Source: Pseudomonas laurylsulfatiphila (GTDB lineage Bacteria > Pseudomonadota > Gammaproteobacteria > Pseudomonadales > Pseudomonadaceae). From it: a DNA stretch of 64,000 nucleotides. The notes below the pieces were generated by a model. That model searched no databases. It saw only the letters and a list, made by a program, of their open reading frames with translations, and was not told the DNA's origin. A program made the translations under genes and the position numbers. This document shows, in pieces, positions 45,166 to 53,310 of the stretch; within the stretch, counting starts at the first letter, position 1; every line of letters starts with the position of its first letter. Location of the stretch: positions 1 to 64,000 of the forward strand of contig NZ_NIRS01000008.1 of the NCBI RefSeq assembly GCF_002934665.1, written 5' to 3'.

Positions 45166-47103
45166 TCAACTCAGCTTGAACCCACCCACCTGCCGCGCCA
45201 GATCATCCGCCAACCGCTGCAACGTCTGGCAATCTTCACGACAAGCCCTGACCTCCCCCGCTGTCGCCCGCGCCAGATCGGAAATGCCCTGCACGTTGCG
45301 ATTGATTTCCTCGGTGACTGCCGACTGCTCCTCCGTCGCCGTCGCCACCTGATGGTTCATATCGCTGATGCGCTCCACTTGCCCGGTAATCGCGGTCAAC
45401 GAGGTGCCGGCACGCTGGCTCGATTCGACACCCGTGCCGGTCGCAGCTTGCCCGGAATGCATCGACGACACCGCGTTCTCCGCGCCTTGCTTGAGGCTAC
45501 CGATCATCTGCTGGATTTCATCGGTGGACGATTGCGTACGCCGCGCCAAGGTGCGCACTTCATCGGCCACCACGGCGAATCCACGCCCCATGTCGCCAGC
45601 GCGCGCCGCTTCGATAGCGGCGTTGAGCGCCAGCAGGTTGGTCTGCTCGGAAATCCCGCGAATCACCGCCAGCACCTGATCGATGGATGCCACTTGATGA
45701 GCCAGCTCGGCCACCGCCGTGGCCGCGAGGCCGATTTCCCGGGACATGCTTTCAATATGGCGGATAGAACCACCCACCACCTCCCGCGCCTGCATCGCTT
45801 CGTCACGGGCGGTTTGTGACGCGAACGCCGCGTTGCCGGCATTCTGCGCGATGTCTTGCACGGTCAGGCCCATTTCGTGAACAGCGGTGGCGACCATGTC
45901 GGTCATTTCCTGCTGACGACCAGAGCGTTCGGCGGTGTTGTCCACCACCCGCGCCACCTGGCCGACAGCGGTGCGCAGGCGCTTGCTGGTGGTCAGCACT
46001 TCACCGATCATGTCGCGCTGGCTATCCAGGAATCGATTGAAGCCACGCGCCAGATCACCCAGCTCATCGGCGCGGCTGGCATCCAGGCGATGGGTTAAAT
46101 CTCCACCACCGCTACCGATGGCCACCAGCGCCGCTGTTACCTGGCGAATCGGCCGCACCAGCCCACGGGCCAACAACACCACCAGCAACAGGCACACAAT
46201 CGCCACTGCCAGACCGATGCCGCTGCTCATCCACATGGCACGGCGGGCTTCGGCGTAGATCTGCGATTGCGGCACTTCGGCCACCAGGGTCCAGCCGAGA
46301 TCGCGCAGCGGCAAGCTCAAGGCGAGGAAGTCTTCGCCGTCGCGCTGGAAGCCGCTGCTGGTGGCGGCTTTTTGACTCATCAGGGCTTGCGCCGCTGTAG
46401 CGCCGATCTGCTCGGTCAAGGTGCGTTTGCCGCTGAATTGCGCCTCGGGATGGACCTGGATCAAACCGTCGGAACGCACGAGATAGACCTTGCCGCGCTC
46501 CCCGAAACTGAAGTTGTGAATCAGCTCCGACAGCTCTTTCATGCTCAGGCCAAGCCCGGCAACGCCCACGACTTTGCCGGCCTGCTCGACCTTGAGGTCG
46601 ATGAACAGCGCCAATTCTCCGGTGGCCGTGTCGTTGTCGATGTTGAGGGTGCGCGGCTGATTGCTGTCGAGGAACGCGTAGAACCAGGCATCTTTGGAAT
46701 TGGATCGACTGAGGGTGCGGTCCAGGCCCTTTTCGGTGATGTAGTGATTGGACGCGGTGCCGACAATCAGCGCGGTAAAGGCTTTGTGTTCGGCGCGGAT
46801 GCCTTCCAGATAGGTGGCAAAGGTGTTGGTCCGGGCACTGTCTTCACCCCCGGCCAACCAGTCGCGCACCATGCTGTTGCTGGCGATGTCCTTGGCGGCA
46901 GTGAGGGGCTGGACGAGGATCCGCTCGATGTCGTTGCGCATCGCTTCGATGCTCGACGGCAAGGCTTGCTCGACCAGATAGCTCTGGGCGAGACGGTTGA
47001 CCACGAGGGTATAAATGCCAACCACGATCAGGATACTGACCAGAAGGGCGGTGCCCATGCTCAGGATCAACTGCCATTGAATACTGCGTCGCCAGAACTG
47101 CAT
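45166..47103 (-). CDS. Methyl-accepting chemotaxis protein with dCache-type sensor
   Basis: A 645-aa transmembrane chemoreceptor. A first membrane helix (about residues 12-35) is followed by a periplasmic region of about 250 residues that looks like a double-Cache sensor (DAWFYAFLDSNQPRTLNID, VGVAGLGLSM), a second helix (about 290-312), a HAMP domain and the signalling domain with the conserved hairpin tip EQTNLLALNAAIEAARAGDMGRGFAVVADEVR. The ligand is unknown. ATG 47103 (MQFWRRSIQW) is preferred over the upstream 47175, with GGGGGTG before it. No C-terminal CheR-docking pentapeptide is seen. Confidence 0.92.
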   Translation of the reverse strand: MQFWRRSIQWQLILSMGTALLVSILIVVGIYTLVVNRLAQSYLVEQALPSSIEAMRNDIERILVQPLTAAKDIASNSMVRDWLAGGEDSARTNTFATYLEGIRAEHKAFTALIVGTASNHYITEKGLDRTLSRSNSKDAWFYAFLDSNQPRTLNIDNDTATGELALFIDLKVEQAGKVVGVAGLGLSMKELSELIHNFSFGERGKVYLVRSDGLIQVHPEAQFSGKRTLTEQIGATAAQALMSQKAATSSGFQRDGEDFLALSLPLRDLGWTLVAEVPQSQIYAEARRAMWMSSGIGLAVAIVCLLLVVLLARGLVRPIRQVTAALVAIGSGGGDLTHRLDASRADELGDLARGFNRFLDSQRDMIGEVLTTSKRLRTAVGQVARVVDNTAERSGRQQEMTDMVATAVHEMGLTVQDIAQNAGNAAFASQTARDEAMQAREVVGGSIRHIESMSREIGLAATAVAELAHQVASIDQVLAVIRGISEQTNLLALNAAIEAARAGDMGRGFAVVADEVRTLARRTQSSTDEIQQMIGSLKQGAENAVSSMHSGQAATGTGVESSQRAGTSLTAITGQVERISDMNHQVATATEEQSAVTEEINRNVQGISDLARATAGEVRACREDCQTLQRLADDLARQVGGFKLS

Positions 47104-47203
47104 GGAGCACCCCCAAAGAATAAGAGGCTGAAACACTGCAACAGCCGTGCCGATTGTATACAAACCAACCGACAATCTATTCTTTGGTTGTGCGCAAAGC
47201 CGA

Positions 47204-47506
47204 TCAGGCCTGATTGATCGTCTTGGAGATCACTTCAACCGTGGCGCTGACTTGCTCTTGGTAACGGTCGAGTTCGAGCTTGTGCTGTTTCTGCATTTCA
47301 ATCTGCTGGGAGCACAGATTCATCGCCGCCAGCACCAGCAGTCGGTCACCGATCAGCGTCGGGTACTTCCTCTTGGTTTCGGCCAGGGCTGCCTTCAACA
47401 TCATCGCGGCGTCCAACAGGGTTTGTTCTTCCCCGGCCGGTGCCTTGATCGAATAGTCCTCCCCCAGGATCGAGACGACTTTTACCCCTGCGGCGTTGTA
47501 ACTCAT
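47204..47506 (-). CDS. zapA: ZapA-family cell division protein
   Basis: A 100-aa protein with the ZapA pattern: a short N-terminal beta region (VKVVSILGEDYSIKAPAGEE), LLDAAMMLKAAL, then GDRLLVLAAMNLCSQQIEM and a C-terminal coiled coil. ZapA crosslinks FtsZ filaments. It overlaps the next upstream gene by four bases (ATGA). The usual partners of the main zapA gene in Pseudomonas, 6S RNA and ygfA, are not here, so this may be a second ZapA. The gene after it is the chemoreceptor. Confidence 0.82.
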   Translation of the reverse strand: MSYNAAGVKVVSILGEDYSIKAPAGEEQTLLDAAMMLKAALAETKRKYPTLIGDRLLVLAAMNLCSQQIEMQKQHKLELDRYQEQVSATVEVISKTINQA

Positions 47507-47733
47507 GCGCTGACAGGGCCTGCGCTGACGCGCTCAACCAGGGCCTGGATGCGAGCCGCCGTAGCGCCTTGTTTCTCTTCCTGCTCCATCAGGCTCAGTT
47601 GCAGGCTTTCGTTTTCATCCTTGGCCTGGGCCAGTTCTGCAGTCAGGGTCTGGTTGGTGCCGAGCAACGTCTGGTTCTGCTGCACCAGGTCGCTGACCAG
47701 TTGTTCCAATTGGCTTAGGGATGCTTCCAACAT
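47503..47733 (-). CDS. ZapB-like coiled-coil protein (TIGR02449 type)
   Basis: A 76-aa protein that is almost all coiled coil (LEASLSQLEQLVSDLVQQNQ...), rich in Gln, Glu and Leu. It fits the small ZapB-like/TIGR02449 family that is encoded just before zapA in pseudomonads. I chose ATG 47733 (MLEASLSQLE); the frame is open upstream to 47811 but that extension looks unrelated. It overlaps zapA by four bases, so the two are translationally coupled. Confidence 0.75.
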   Translation of the reverse strand: MLEASLSQLEQLVSDLVQQNQTLLGTNQTLTAELAQAKDENESLQLSLMEQEEKQGATAARIQALVERVSAGPVSA

Positions 47734-47925
47734 TTTGATATTCCGGGCTTTTTCAAAGGGCGCGTACGATAAAGAAAAGTCACCGTGGATGCCAGGGTTA
47801 TACAGGCGCAAAGCCTTGATTTTGCTGACGGGCGACCTTCCTCGCGAGTTTTAAAGACTGTGATAAGCCAATCTGGTTCCTGCAATTCGTCGCCAAGTCC
47901 TTTGCTCTGTAACAGAGTGGTGCCG

Positions 47926-48007
47926 AAAAGATCGCAGCCTGCGGCAGCTCCTACACGCAGATCTCCCATTTCCCTAATGTAGGAGCTGCCGCAGGCTGCG
48001 ATCTTTT
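47926..48007. repeat. Perfect 30-bp inverted repeat
   Basis: Arms 47926-47955 and 47978-48007 are exact reverse complements across 22 bases, containing GATCGCAGCCTGCGGCAGC. This is a repeat type distinct from the GTGGGAGCGAGC REPs, although both have a CTCC(C/T)AC end. It sits in the 383-base gap between the divergent zapB-like and cvrA genes; I see no other gene there. Confidence 0.9.
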
Positions 48008-48116
48008 GATCTGCAAAAGCTTTTTGACAGCATCACATTTCAACAGGTTAGAATCGCTGGCACGCAGACTGCATGGTCAGTTTGTGCCCGCCTTTCAGCT
48101 TTCTGGAGTACTGCCT

Positions 48117-49859
48117 TTGAATGCGACGACCATCAACAGCCTGTTCTTGATCGGCGCGTTGCTGGTAGGTGCGAGCATTCTGGTGAGTTCCCTTTCGTCA
48201 CGCCTCGGCATCCCGATTCTGGTGATCATCCTGGCCGTCGGCATGGCGGCCGGCGTCGATGGCGGCGGCATTATCTTCGACAACTACCCCACGGCTTACC
48301 TGGTCGGCAACCTCGCACTGGCAGTGATCCTGCTCGACGGCGGCTTGCGCACCCGGGTCTCGAGTTTCCGCGTGGCGTTATGGCCGGCGCTCTCATTGGC
48401 CACGGTCGGGGTGCTGATTACCACCGGCCTGACCGGCATGGCGGCCGCCTGGCTGTTCGACCTGAACCTGATCCAGGGCTTGCTGATCGGCGCCATCGTC
48501 GGCTCCACCGACGCCGCGGCGGTGTTCTCGCTGTTGGGTGGCAAAGGCCTGAACGAACGGGTAACCGCCAGCCTTGAAATCGAATCCGGCAGCAACGACC
48601 CGATGGCGGTGTTCCTCACCGTCACCCTGATCGACATGCTCGCCAGCGGCCAGACCGGCCTGCACTGGAGCCTGCTGACCCACCTGGTGCGCGAGTTCGG
48701 CATCGGTGGCGTCATTGGCCTGGGCGGTGGCTGGCTCATGCTGCAACTGGTCAACCGCATCAACCTGGCCACCGGCCTGTATCCGATTCTGGTCATTGCC
48801 GGCGGCCTGGTGGTGTTTGCCCTGACCAACGCCCTGCACGGCAGCGGCTTCCTTGCCGTGTACCTGTGTGGATTGATGATCGGCAACCGCCCGGTGCGCA
48901 GCCGTCACGGCATTTTGCACATGCTCGACGGCATGGCCTGGCTGGCGCAGATCGGCATGTTCCTGGTGCTCGGGCTGTTGGTCACACCCCACGACCTGCT
49001 GCCAATCGCCTTGCCGGCACTGGCACTGGCGCTGTGGATGATTCTGTTTGCCCGGCCACTGTCGGTGGTAGTCGGCCTGCTGCCGTTCAAGGCATTCCAT
49101 GGTCGTGAGAAAGCGTTCATTTCCTGGGTCGGTCTGCGCGGCGCGGTCCCGATCATTCTCGCGGTGTTCCCGCTGATGGCCGGCCTGCCCAACGCCCAGC
49201 TGTACTTCAACCTCGCCTTCTTTATCGTGCTGGTGTCGCTGCTGGTTCAGGGCACGAGCCTGCCGTGGGTCGCCAAGCTGCTCAAGGTGACGGTGCCTCC
49301 GGAGCCTGCACCCATCTCGCGCTCGGCCCTGGAAGTGCATGTCACCAGCGAGTGGGAGCTGTTCGTTTATCGCCTCGGCGCGGAAAAATGGTGCATCGGT
49401 TCGCCCCTGCGTGAGCTGAAAATGCCCGAAGGCACCCGTATCGCTGCCCTGTTTCGTGGTCAACAATTGCTCCATCCGTCGGGTAGTACGGTGCTGGAAG
49501 TCGATGATCTGCTGTGTGTTATCGGCCATGAACACAACCTGCCGGCCCTCGGAAAACTCTTCAGCCAGGCGCCACAACGGGGCCTCGATCTGCGCTTCTT
49601 CGGCGACTTCGTACTCGAAGGAGACGCCCAGTTGGCCGCGGTTGCGGCCCTGTATGGGCTGAAGTTCGAAGGCATCGATCCGGACATGTCCCTGGGCCGC
49701 TTCATTGCCCAGAAAGTCGGCGGCGCGCCGGTGGTGGGTGACCAGGTGGAGTGGAACAACACCATCTGGACCGTGGCGGTCATGGACGGGAACAAGATCG
49801 GCAAAGTGGGCGTCAGATTCCCCGAAGGAAGTCGCCCGGGTCCCGGACTCTTCCTCTAA
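48117..49859 (+). CDS. cvrA: Potassium/proton antiporter CvrA (NhaP2)
   Basis: A 580-aa inner-membrane CPA1 antiporter. The membrane domain (about residues 5-390) has the family motifs GSTDAAAVFSLL and SGSNDPMAVFL. It is followed by a TrkA-C-like regulatory domain (about 405-485) and a CorC_HlyC domain (about 490-575). It matches PA5021 and E. coli CvrA, which exports K+ in exchange for H+ at low osmolarity. Translation probably starts at TTG 48117 (LNATTINSL), with GGAG eight bases upstream; this gives the family length, while the upstream frame to 48006 runs into the 30-bp repeat. MscK follows 34 bases on, so ion and osmotic control are paired. Confidence 0.92.
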   Translation: MNATTINSLFLIGALLVGASILVSSLSSRLGIPILVIILAVGMAAGVDGGGIIFDNYPTAYLVGNLALAVILLDGGLRTRVSSFRVALWPALSLATVGVLITTGLTGMAAAWLFDLNLIQGLLIGAIVGSTDAAAVFSLLGGKGLNERVTASLEIESGSNDPMAVFLTVTLIDMLASGQTGLHWSLLTHLVREFGIGGVIGLGGGWLMLQLVNRINLATGLYPILVIAGGLVVFALTNALHGSGFLAVYLCGLMIGNRPVRSRHGILHMLDGMAWLAQIGMFLVLGLLVTPHDLLPIALPALALALWMILFARPLSVVVGLLPFKAFHGREKAFISWVGLRGAVPIILAVFPLMAGLPNAQLYFNLAFFIVLVSLLVQGTSLPWVAKLLKVTVPPEPAPISRSALEVHVTSEWELFVYRLGAEKWCIGSPLRELKMPEGTRIAALFRGQQLLHPSGSTVLEVDDLLCVIGHEHNLPALGKLFSQAPQRGLDLRFFGDFVLEGDAQLAAVAALYGLKFEGIDPDMSLGRFIAQKVGGAPVVGDQVEWNNTIWTVAVMDGNKIGKVGVRFPEGSRPGPGLFL

Positions 49860-49893
49860 ACTGCTTCCACTCTCACTTGCTTGACCGGTCTTT

Positions 49894-52800
49894 ATGCCTA
49901 ACCTGCGCTCCCTTTTTGCCATTGCCCTTCTGGGCTTGAGTCTCTCTGTCGGCCCCCTTGGTTTTTCACAAGCGGTACAAGCGGCCGAACCGCCCTCCAG
50001 CGAAGCCGTGCAAGCGAGCCTGGACAAGATTGCCGACCGCAAACTGCCGGAAGCCGATCAGAAGGCTTTGCAATCCGTCCTGCAAGGCACGCTGAACCAG
50101 CTCAACAACAAGCGTGATTACGAGCAGAAGCTGGCCGAGCTCAAGCAAACATTGAGCTCGGCACCCAAGCAGACGGTGGAAAACCAGCGTGAACTGACCC
50201 GCCTCAAGGCCAGCACCGTGGTGCCGGTGGCGCAGCGCTTCGCCAAGGAAACGATCCAGCAGCTGGAGCAAATGCTCACAGAGCGTTCCACCCAGCAAAG
50301 CGACCTGCAAAAAGCCCTGGGCGATGCCAACAGCCTGATCATCACTGCCCAGACCCGCCCCGAGCGCGCCCAGGCGGAGATATCCAGCAGCCAGACGCGC
50401 ATCCAGCAGATCAACAATATCCTCAAGAACGGCAAGGACGCCGGCAAGACCCTGAGCGCCGAGCAGCGTGACCAGCTCAATGCCGAACTGGCGGCACTGA
50501 ACGCCCTGATCCCGCTGCGCCGCCAGGAACTGGCCGGCAATACCCAATTGCAAGATCTCGGCAACAGCCAGCATGACCTGTTGTCGGAGCGATCCGACCG
50601 CCTGGACAAGGAAATCCAGGAGCTGCAAACCCTGATCAACCAGAAGCGCCTGGCGTTGTCCCAGGAAACAGTCACCCAGCAATCCATCGAAGCGCAGAAA
50701 GCCGGCGGCAGCAGCCTGCTGGCCACCGAAAGCGCGGCCAACCTGAAGCTCTCGGACTACCTGCTCAAAAGCACCGACCGCCTCAACGAAGTCACCCAGC
50801 AGAACCTGCAGACCAAGCAACAGCTGGACAGCCTGACCCAGAGCGATGCGGCGCTGGACGAGCAAATCAACGTGCTCAAAGGCAGCCTGTTGCTCTCGAA
50901 GATTCTCTACAAACAGAAACAGGCGTTGCCGCGCCTTCGGCTCGACCGCAACCTGGCCGACCAGATCGCTGACATTCGCCTGTATCAGTTCGAAGTCAGC
51001 CAGCAACGGGAACTGCTGAGCAACCCGACCACCTACGTTGAAAACCTGCTGTCGACCCAGCCCCCCGAGCAAGTCACGCCGCAGTTGCGCAAAAGCCTGA
51101 TGGAACTGGCCACCACCCGCGCCGACCTGCTGGAGCGGCTCAATCGCGAACTGAGCGCAGTGCTCAATGAATCCATCACCCTGCAACTGAACCAGAAGCA
51201 ACTGCTCAGCACCGCGCAAAGCCTGCGGGCGACGCTCGATGAACAGATGTTCTGGATTCCCAGCAACAAGCCGCTGGACCTGGAGTGGATTCACAGCGTG
51301 CCGGATCGCCTGCAACGGCAACTCGATTCGCTGCCGGTACTGTCAAGCCTGAGCGAACTGACCGACGGCTTGACCCAACGCCCGCTGCTGTTCCTGCCAT
51401 TGGCCCTGCTGATCGGTGCGCTGCTGTGGCGGCGCAAGAGTCTGTACGCTCGACTGAACAAGGTTCACCAGGACATCGGTCACTTCAAACGCGATAGCCA
51501 GTGGCACACCCCGCAGGCGATTCTGATCAACATCCTGCTGGCGATGCCGGTTTCCCTGGGCCTCGCCTTGTGCGGTCTGGCTCTGCAAATCGACGCCCGT
51601 GGACAGAACGCCAATATGGGCGCGGCGCTGCTGCAAATGGCCGGAGCCTGGCTGGTGTTCTACACCGCCTACCGGATCCTCGCACCGGGTGGCGTGGCAG
51701 AACTGCATTTCCGCTGGGAAAAGCCCCAGGTAGAGTTCCTGCGCAGATGGATCCGCCGCCTCGGCATCGTGGTGATGGCGCTGGTGACCGTAGTGGCCGT
51801 TGCCGAACTGCAACCGGCGGCGCTGGCCGATGACGTGATAGGCATGCCGGTGGTGCTCACCTGCTACGCCTTGATGACCTTGCTGCTCAGCCGCTTGCTC
51901 ATCAGCAGCCCGACCCACGAGAACGCCTCGCTGTTCCGCAAACTGGTGGGGATCCTGTTCACCGCCCTGCCTGTCGCGCTGTTCGTGGCGGTGTGCTTCG
52001 GCTACTACTACACCGCACTTAAGCTCAGCGACCGCTTGATCAATACCCTGTACCTGCTGATGTTCTGGCTGGTGATCGAAGCCACCTTCGTGCGCGGCCT
52101 CAGCGTGGCGGCCCGGCGTCTGGCCTACCAGCGCGCCCTGGCCAAGCGCCTGGCCGCCAAAGAGGCCGGCGACGGCGAAGCGGTGATCGAAGAGCCGACC
52201 CTGGACATCGAGAAGGTCAACGAACAGTCCCTGCGCCTGATCCGCCTGGCGCTGCTTGGCGGCTTCATGGCGGCGCTGTATTGGGTCTGGGCCGACCTGA
52301 TCACCGTGTTCTCGTACCTGGACAACATCACCCTCTACGAATACACCAGCGGTACCGGCGCCAACATGAGCATGGTGCCGATCAGCATCGGCGACATGCT
52401 CGGTGCGCTGATCATCATCGGCATCACCTTCGCCCTGGCGCGTAACTTGCCCGGCCTGCTGGAAGTCTTCGTGCTGTCCAAGCTCAACCTGGCCCAGGGC
52501 AGCGCCTACGCGACCACCACGTTGCTCTCGTACGTGATCGCCGGCGTCGGCTTCGTCTCGACTTTGTCGACCCTGGGCGTGAGCTGGGACAAGTTGCAAT
52601 GGCTGGTGGCGGCGCTGTCGGTCGGCCTCGGTTTCGGCATGCAGGAAATCTTCGCCAACTTCATTTCCGGCATCATGATCCTGTTCGAACGTCCGGTGAG
52701 GATCGGTGACACCATCACCATCGGCAACCTGTCGGGTACGGTGAGCAAGATCCGCATCCGCGCCACGACCATCACCGACTTCGACCGCAAGGACATCATC

Positions 52801-53262
52801 GTCCCGAACAAGACGTTCATTACCGGGCAACTGATCAACTGGTCGCTGACCGACACCATCACCCGGGTGACCCTCAAGCTCGGTGTCGACTACGGCTCGG
52901 ACCTGGACCTGGTGAAAGAGTTGCTGCTCAAGGCTGCACGGGATAACCCGCGCGTCCTGAAAGACCCGGAGCCGCATGTGTACTTCCTGAATTTCGGCGA
53001 AAGCACCCTCGACCACGAGTTGCGCATGCACGTGCGTGACCTCGGCGACCGCAACCCGGTGCTCGACGAGGTCAACCGCTTCATCAACCGCGAGTTCAAG
53101 AAGCAGCACATCAACATCTCGTTCCGGCAGATGGAGGTTTACCTCAAGAATCTGCACGGTCAGGAATACAAGATGGTGCCGATCGAGCCGGAAACGAAAA
53201 CCATCGTGCCGATCGTCGATGGCAAGCCGGCGCAAGAACCGCCCGCCGCCAAACTCGACTAA
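49894..53262 (+). CDS. mscK: Mechanosensitive channel MscK (KefA)
   Basis: A 1122-aa member of the large MscS family. A cleavable signal peptide (residues 1-29, ending AVQAAEP) precedes a periplasmic coiled-coil region (about 30-470), about 11 membrane helices and a C-terminal MscS channel core. In that core, GLGFGMQEIFANFISGIMILFERPVRIGD is the pore-lining helix and the start of the beta domain. It corresponds to PA5022. It releases solutes on hypo-osmotic shock and in E. coli is K+ sensitive, in keeping with cvrA next door. Confidence 0.94.
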   Translation: MPNLRSLFAIALLGLSLSVGPLGFSQAVQAAEPPSSEAVQASLDKIADRKLPEADQKALQSVLQGTLNQLNNKRDYEQKLAELKQTLSSAPKQTVENQRELTRLKASTVVPVAQRFAKETIQQLEQMLTERSTQQSDLQKALGDANSLIITAQTRPERAQAEISSSQTRIQQINNILKNGKDAGKTLSAEQRDQLNAELAALNALIPLRRQELAGNTQLQDLGNSQHDLLSERSDRLDKEIQELQTLINQKRLALSQETVTQQSIEAQKAGGSSLLATESAANLKLSDYLLKSTDRLNEVTQQNLQTKQQLDSLTQSDAALDEQINVLKGSLLLSKILYKQKQALPRLRLDRNLADQIADIRLYQFEVSQQRELLSNPTTYVENLLSTQPPEQVTPQLRKSLMELATTRADLLERLNRELSAVLNESITLQLNQKQLLSTAQSLRATLDEQMFWIPSNKPLDLEWIHSVPDRLQRQLDSLPVLSSLSELTDGLTQRPLLFLPLALLIGALLWRRKSLYARLNKVHQDIGHFKRDSQWHTPQAILINILLAMPVSLGLALCGLALQIDARGQNANMGAALLQMAGAWLVFYTAYRILAPGGVAELHFRWEKPQVEFLRRWIRRLGIVVMALVTVVAVAELQPAALADDVIGMPVVLTCYALMTLLLSRLLISSPTHENASLFRKLVGILFTALPVALFVAVCFGYYYTALKLSDRLINTLYLLMFWLVIEATFVRGLSVAARRLAYQRALAKRLAAKEAGDGEAVIEEPTLDIEKVNEQSLRLIRLALLGGFMAALYWVWADLITVFSYLDNITLYEYTSGTGANMSMVPISIGDMLGALIIIGITFALARNLPGLLEVFVLSKLNLAQGSAYATTTLLSYVIAGVGFVSTLSTLGVSWDKLQWLVAALSVGLGFGMQEIFANFISGIMILFERPVRIGDTITIGNLSGTVSKIRIRATTITDFDRKDIIVPNKTFITGQLINWSLTDTITRVTLKLGVDYGSDLDLVKELLLKAARDNPRVLKDPEPHVYFLNFGESTLDHELRMHVRDLGDRNPVLDEVNRFINREFKKQHINISFRQMEVYLKNLHGQEYKMVPIEPETKTIVPIVDGKPAQEPPAAKLD

Positions 53263-53273
53263 CCGGCCTTTCC

Positions 53274-53301
53274 CCAGCAGAATGCTCGGACATTCTGCTG
53301 G
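53274..53301 (+). promoter_or_regulatory. Hairpin between mscK and selO overlapping the selO ribosome site
   Basis: A perfect 11-bp stem (CCAGCAGAATG / CATTCTGCTGG) with a 6-base loop starts 11 bases after the mscK stop. Its last two G's are the first two of GGAG (53300-53303), which serves the selO TTG start. It may end mscK mRNA or lower selO translation. Confidence 0.6.
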
Positions 53302-53310
53302 AGCCGGCCC

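Noticed and set aside
47104..47203. Possible 6S RNA downstream of zapA
   Set aside because: The gap is only 100 bases and shows no long rod-like hairpin, so ssrS cannot fit here.
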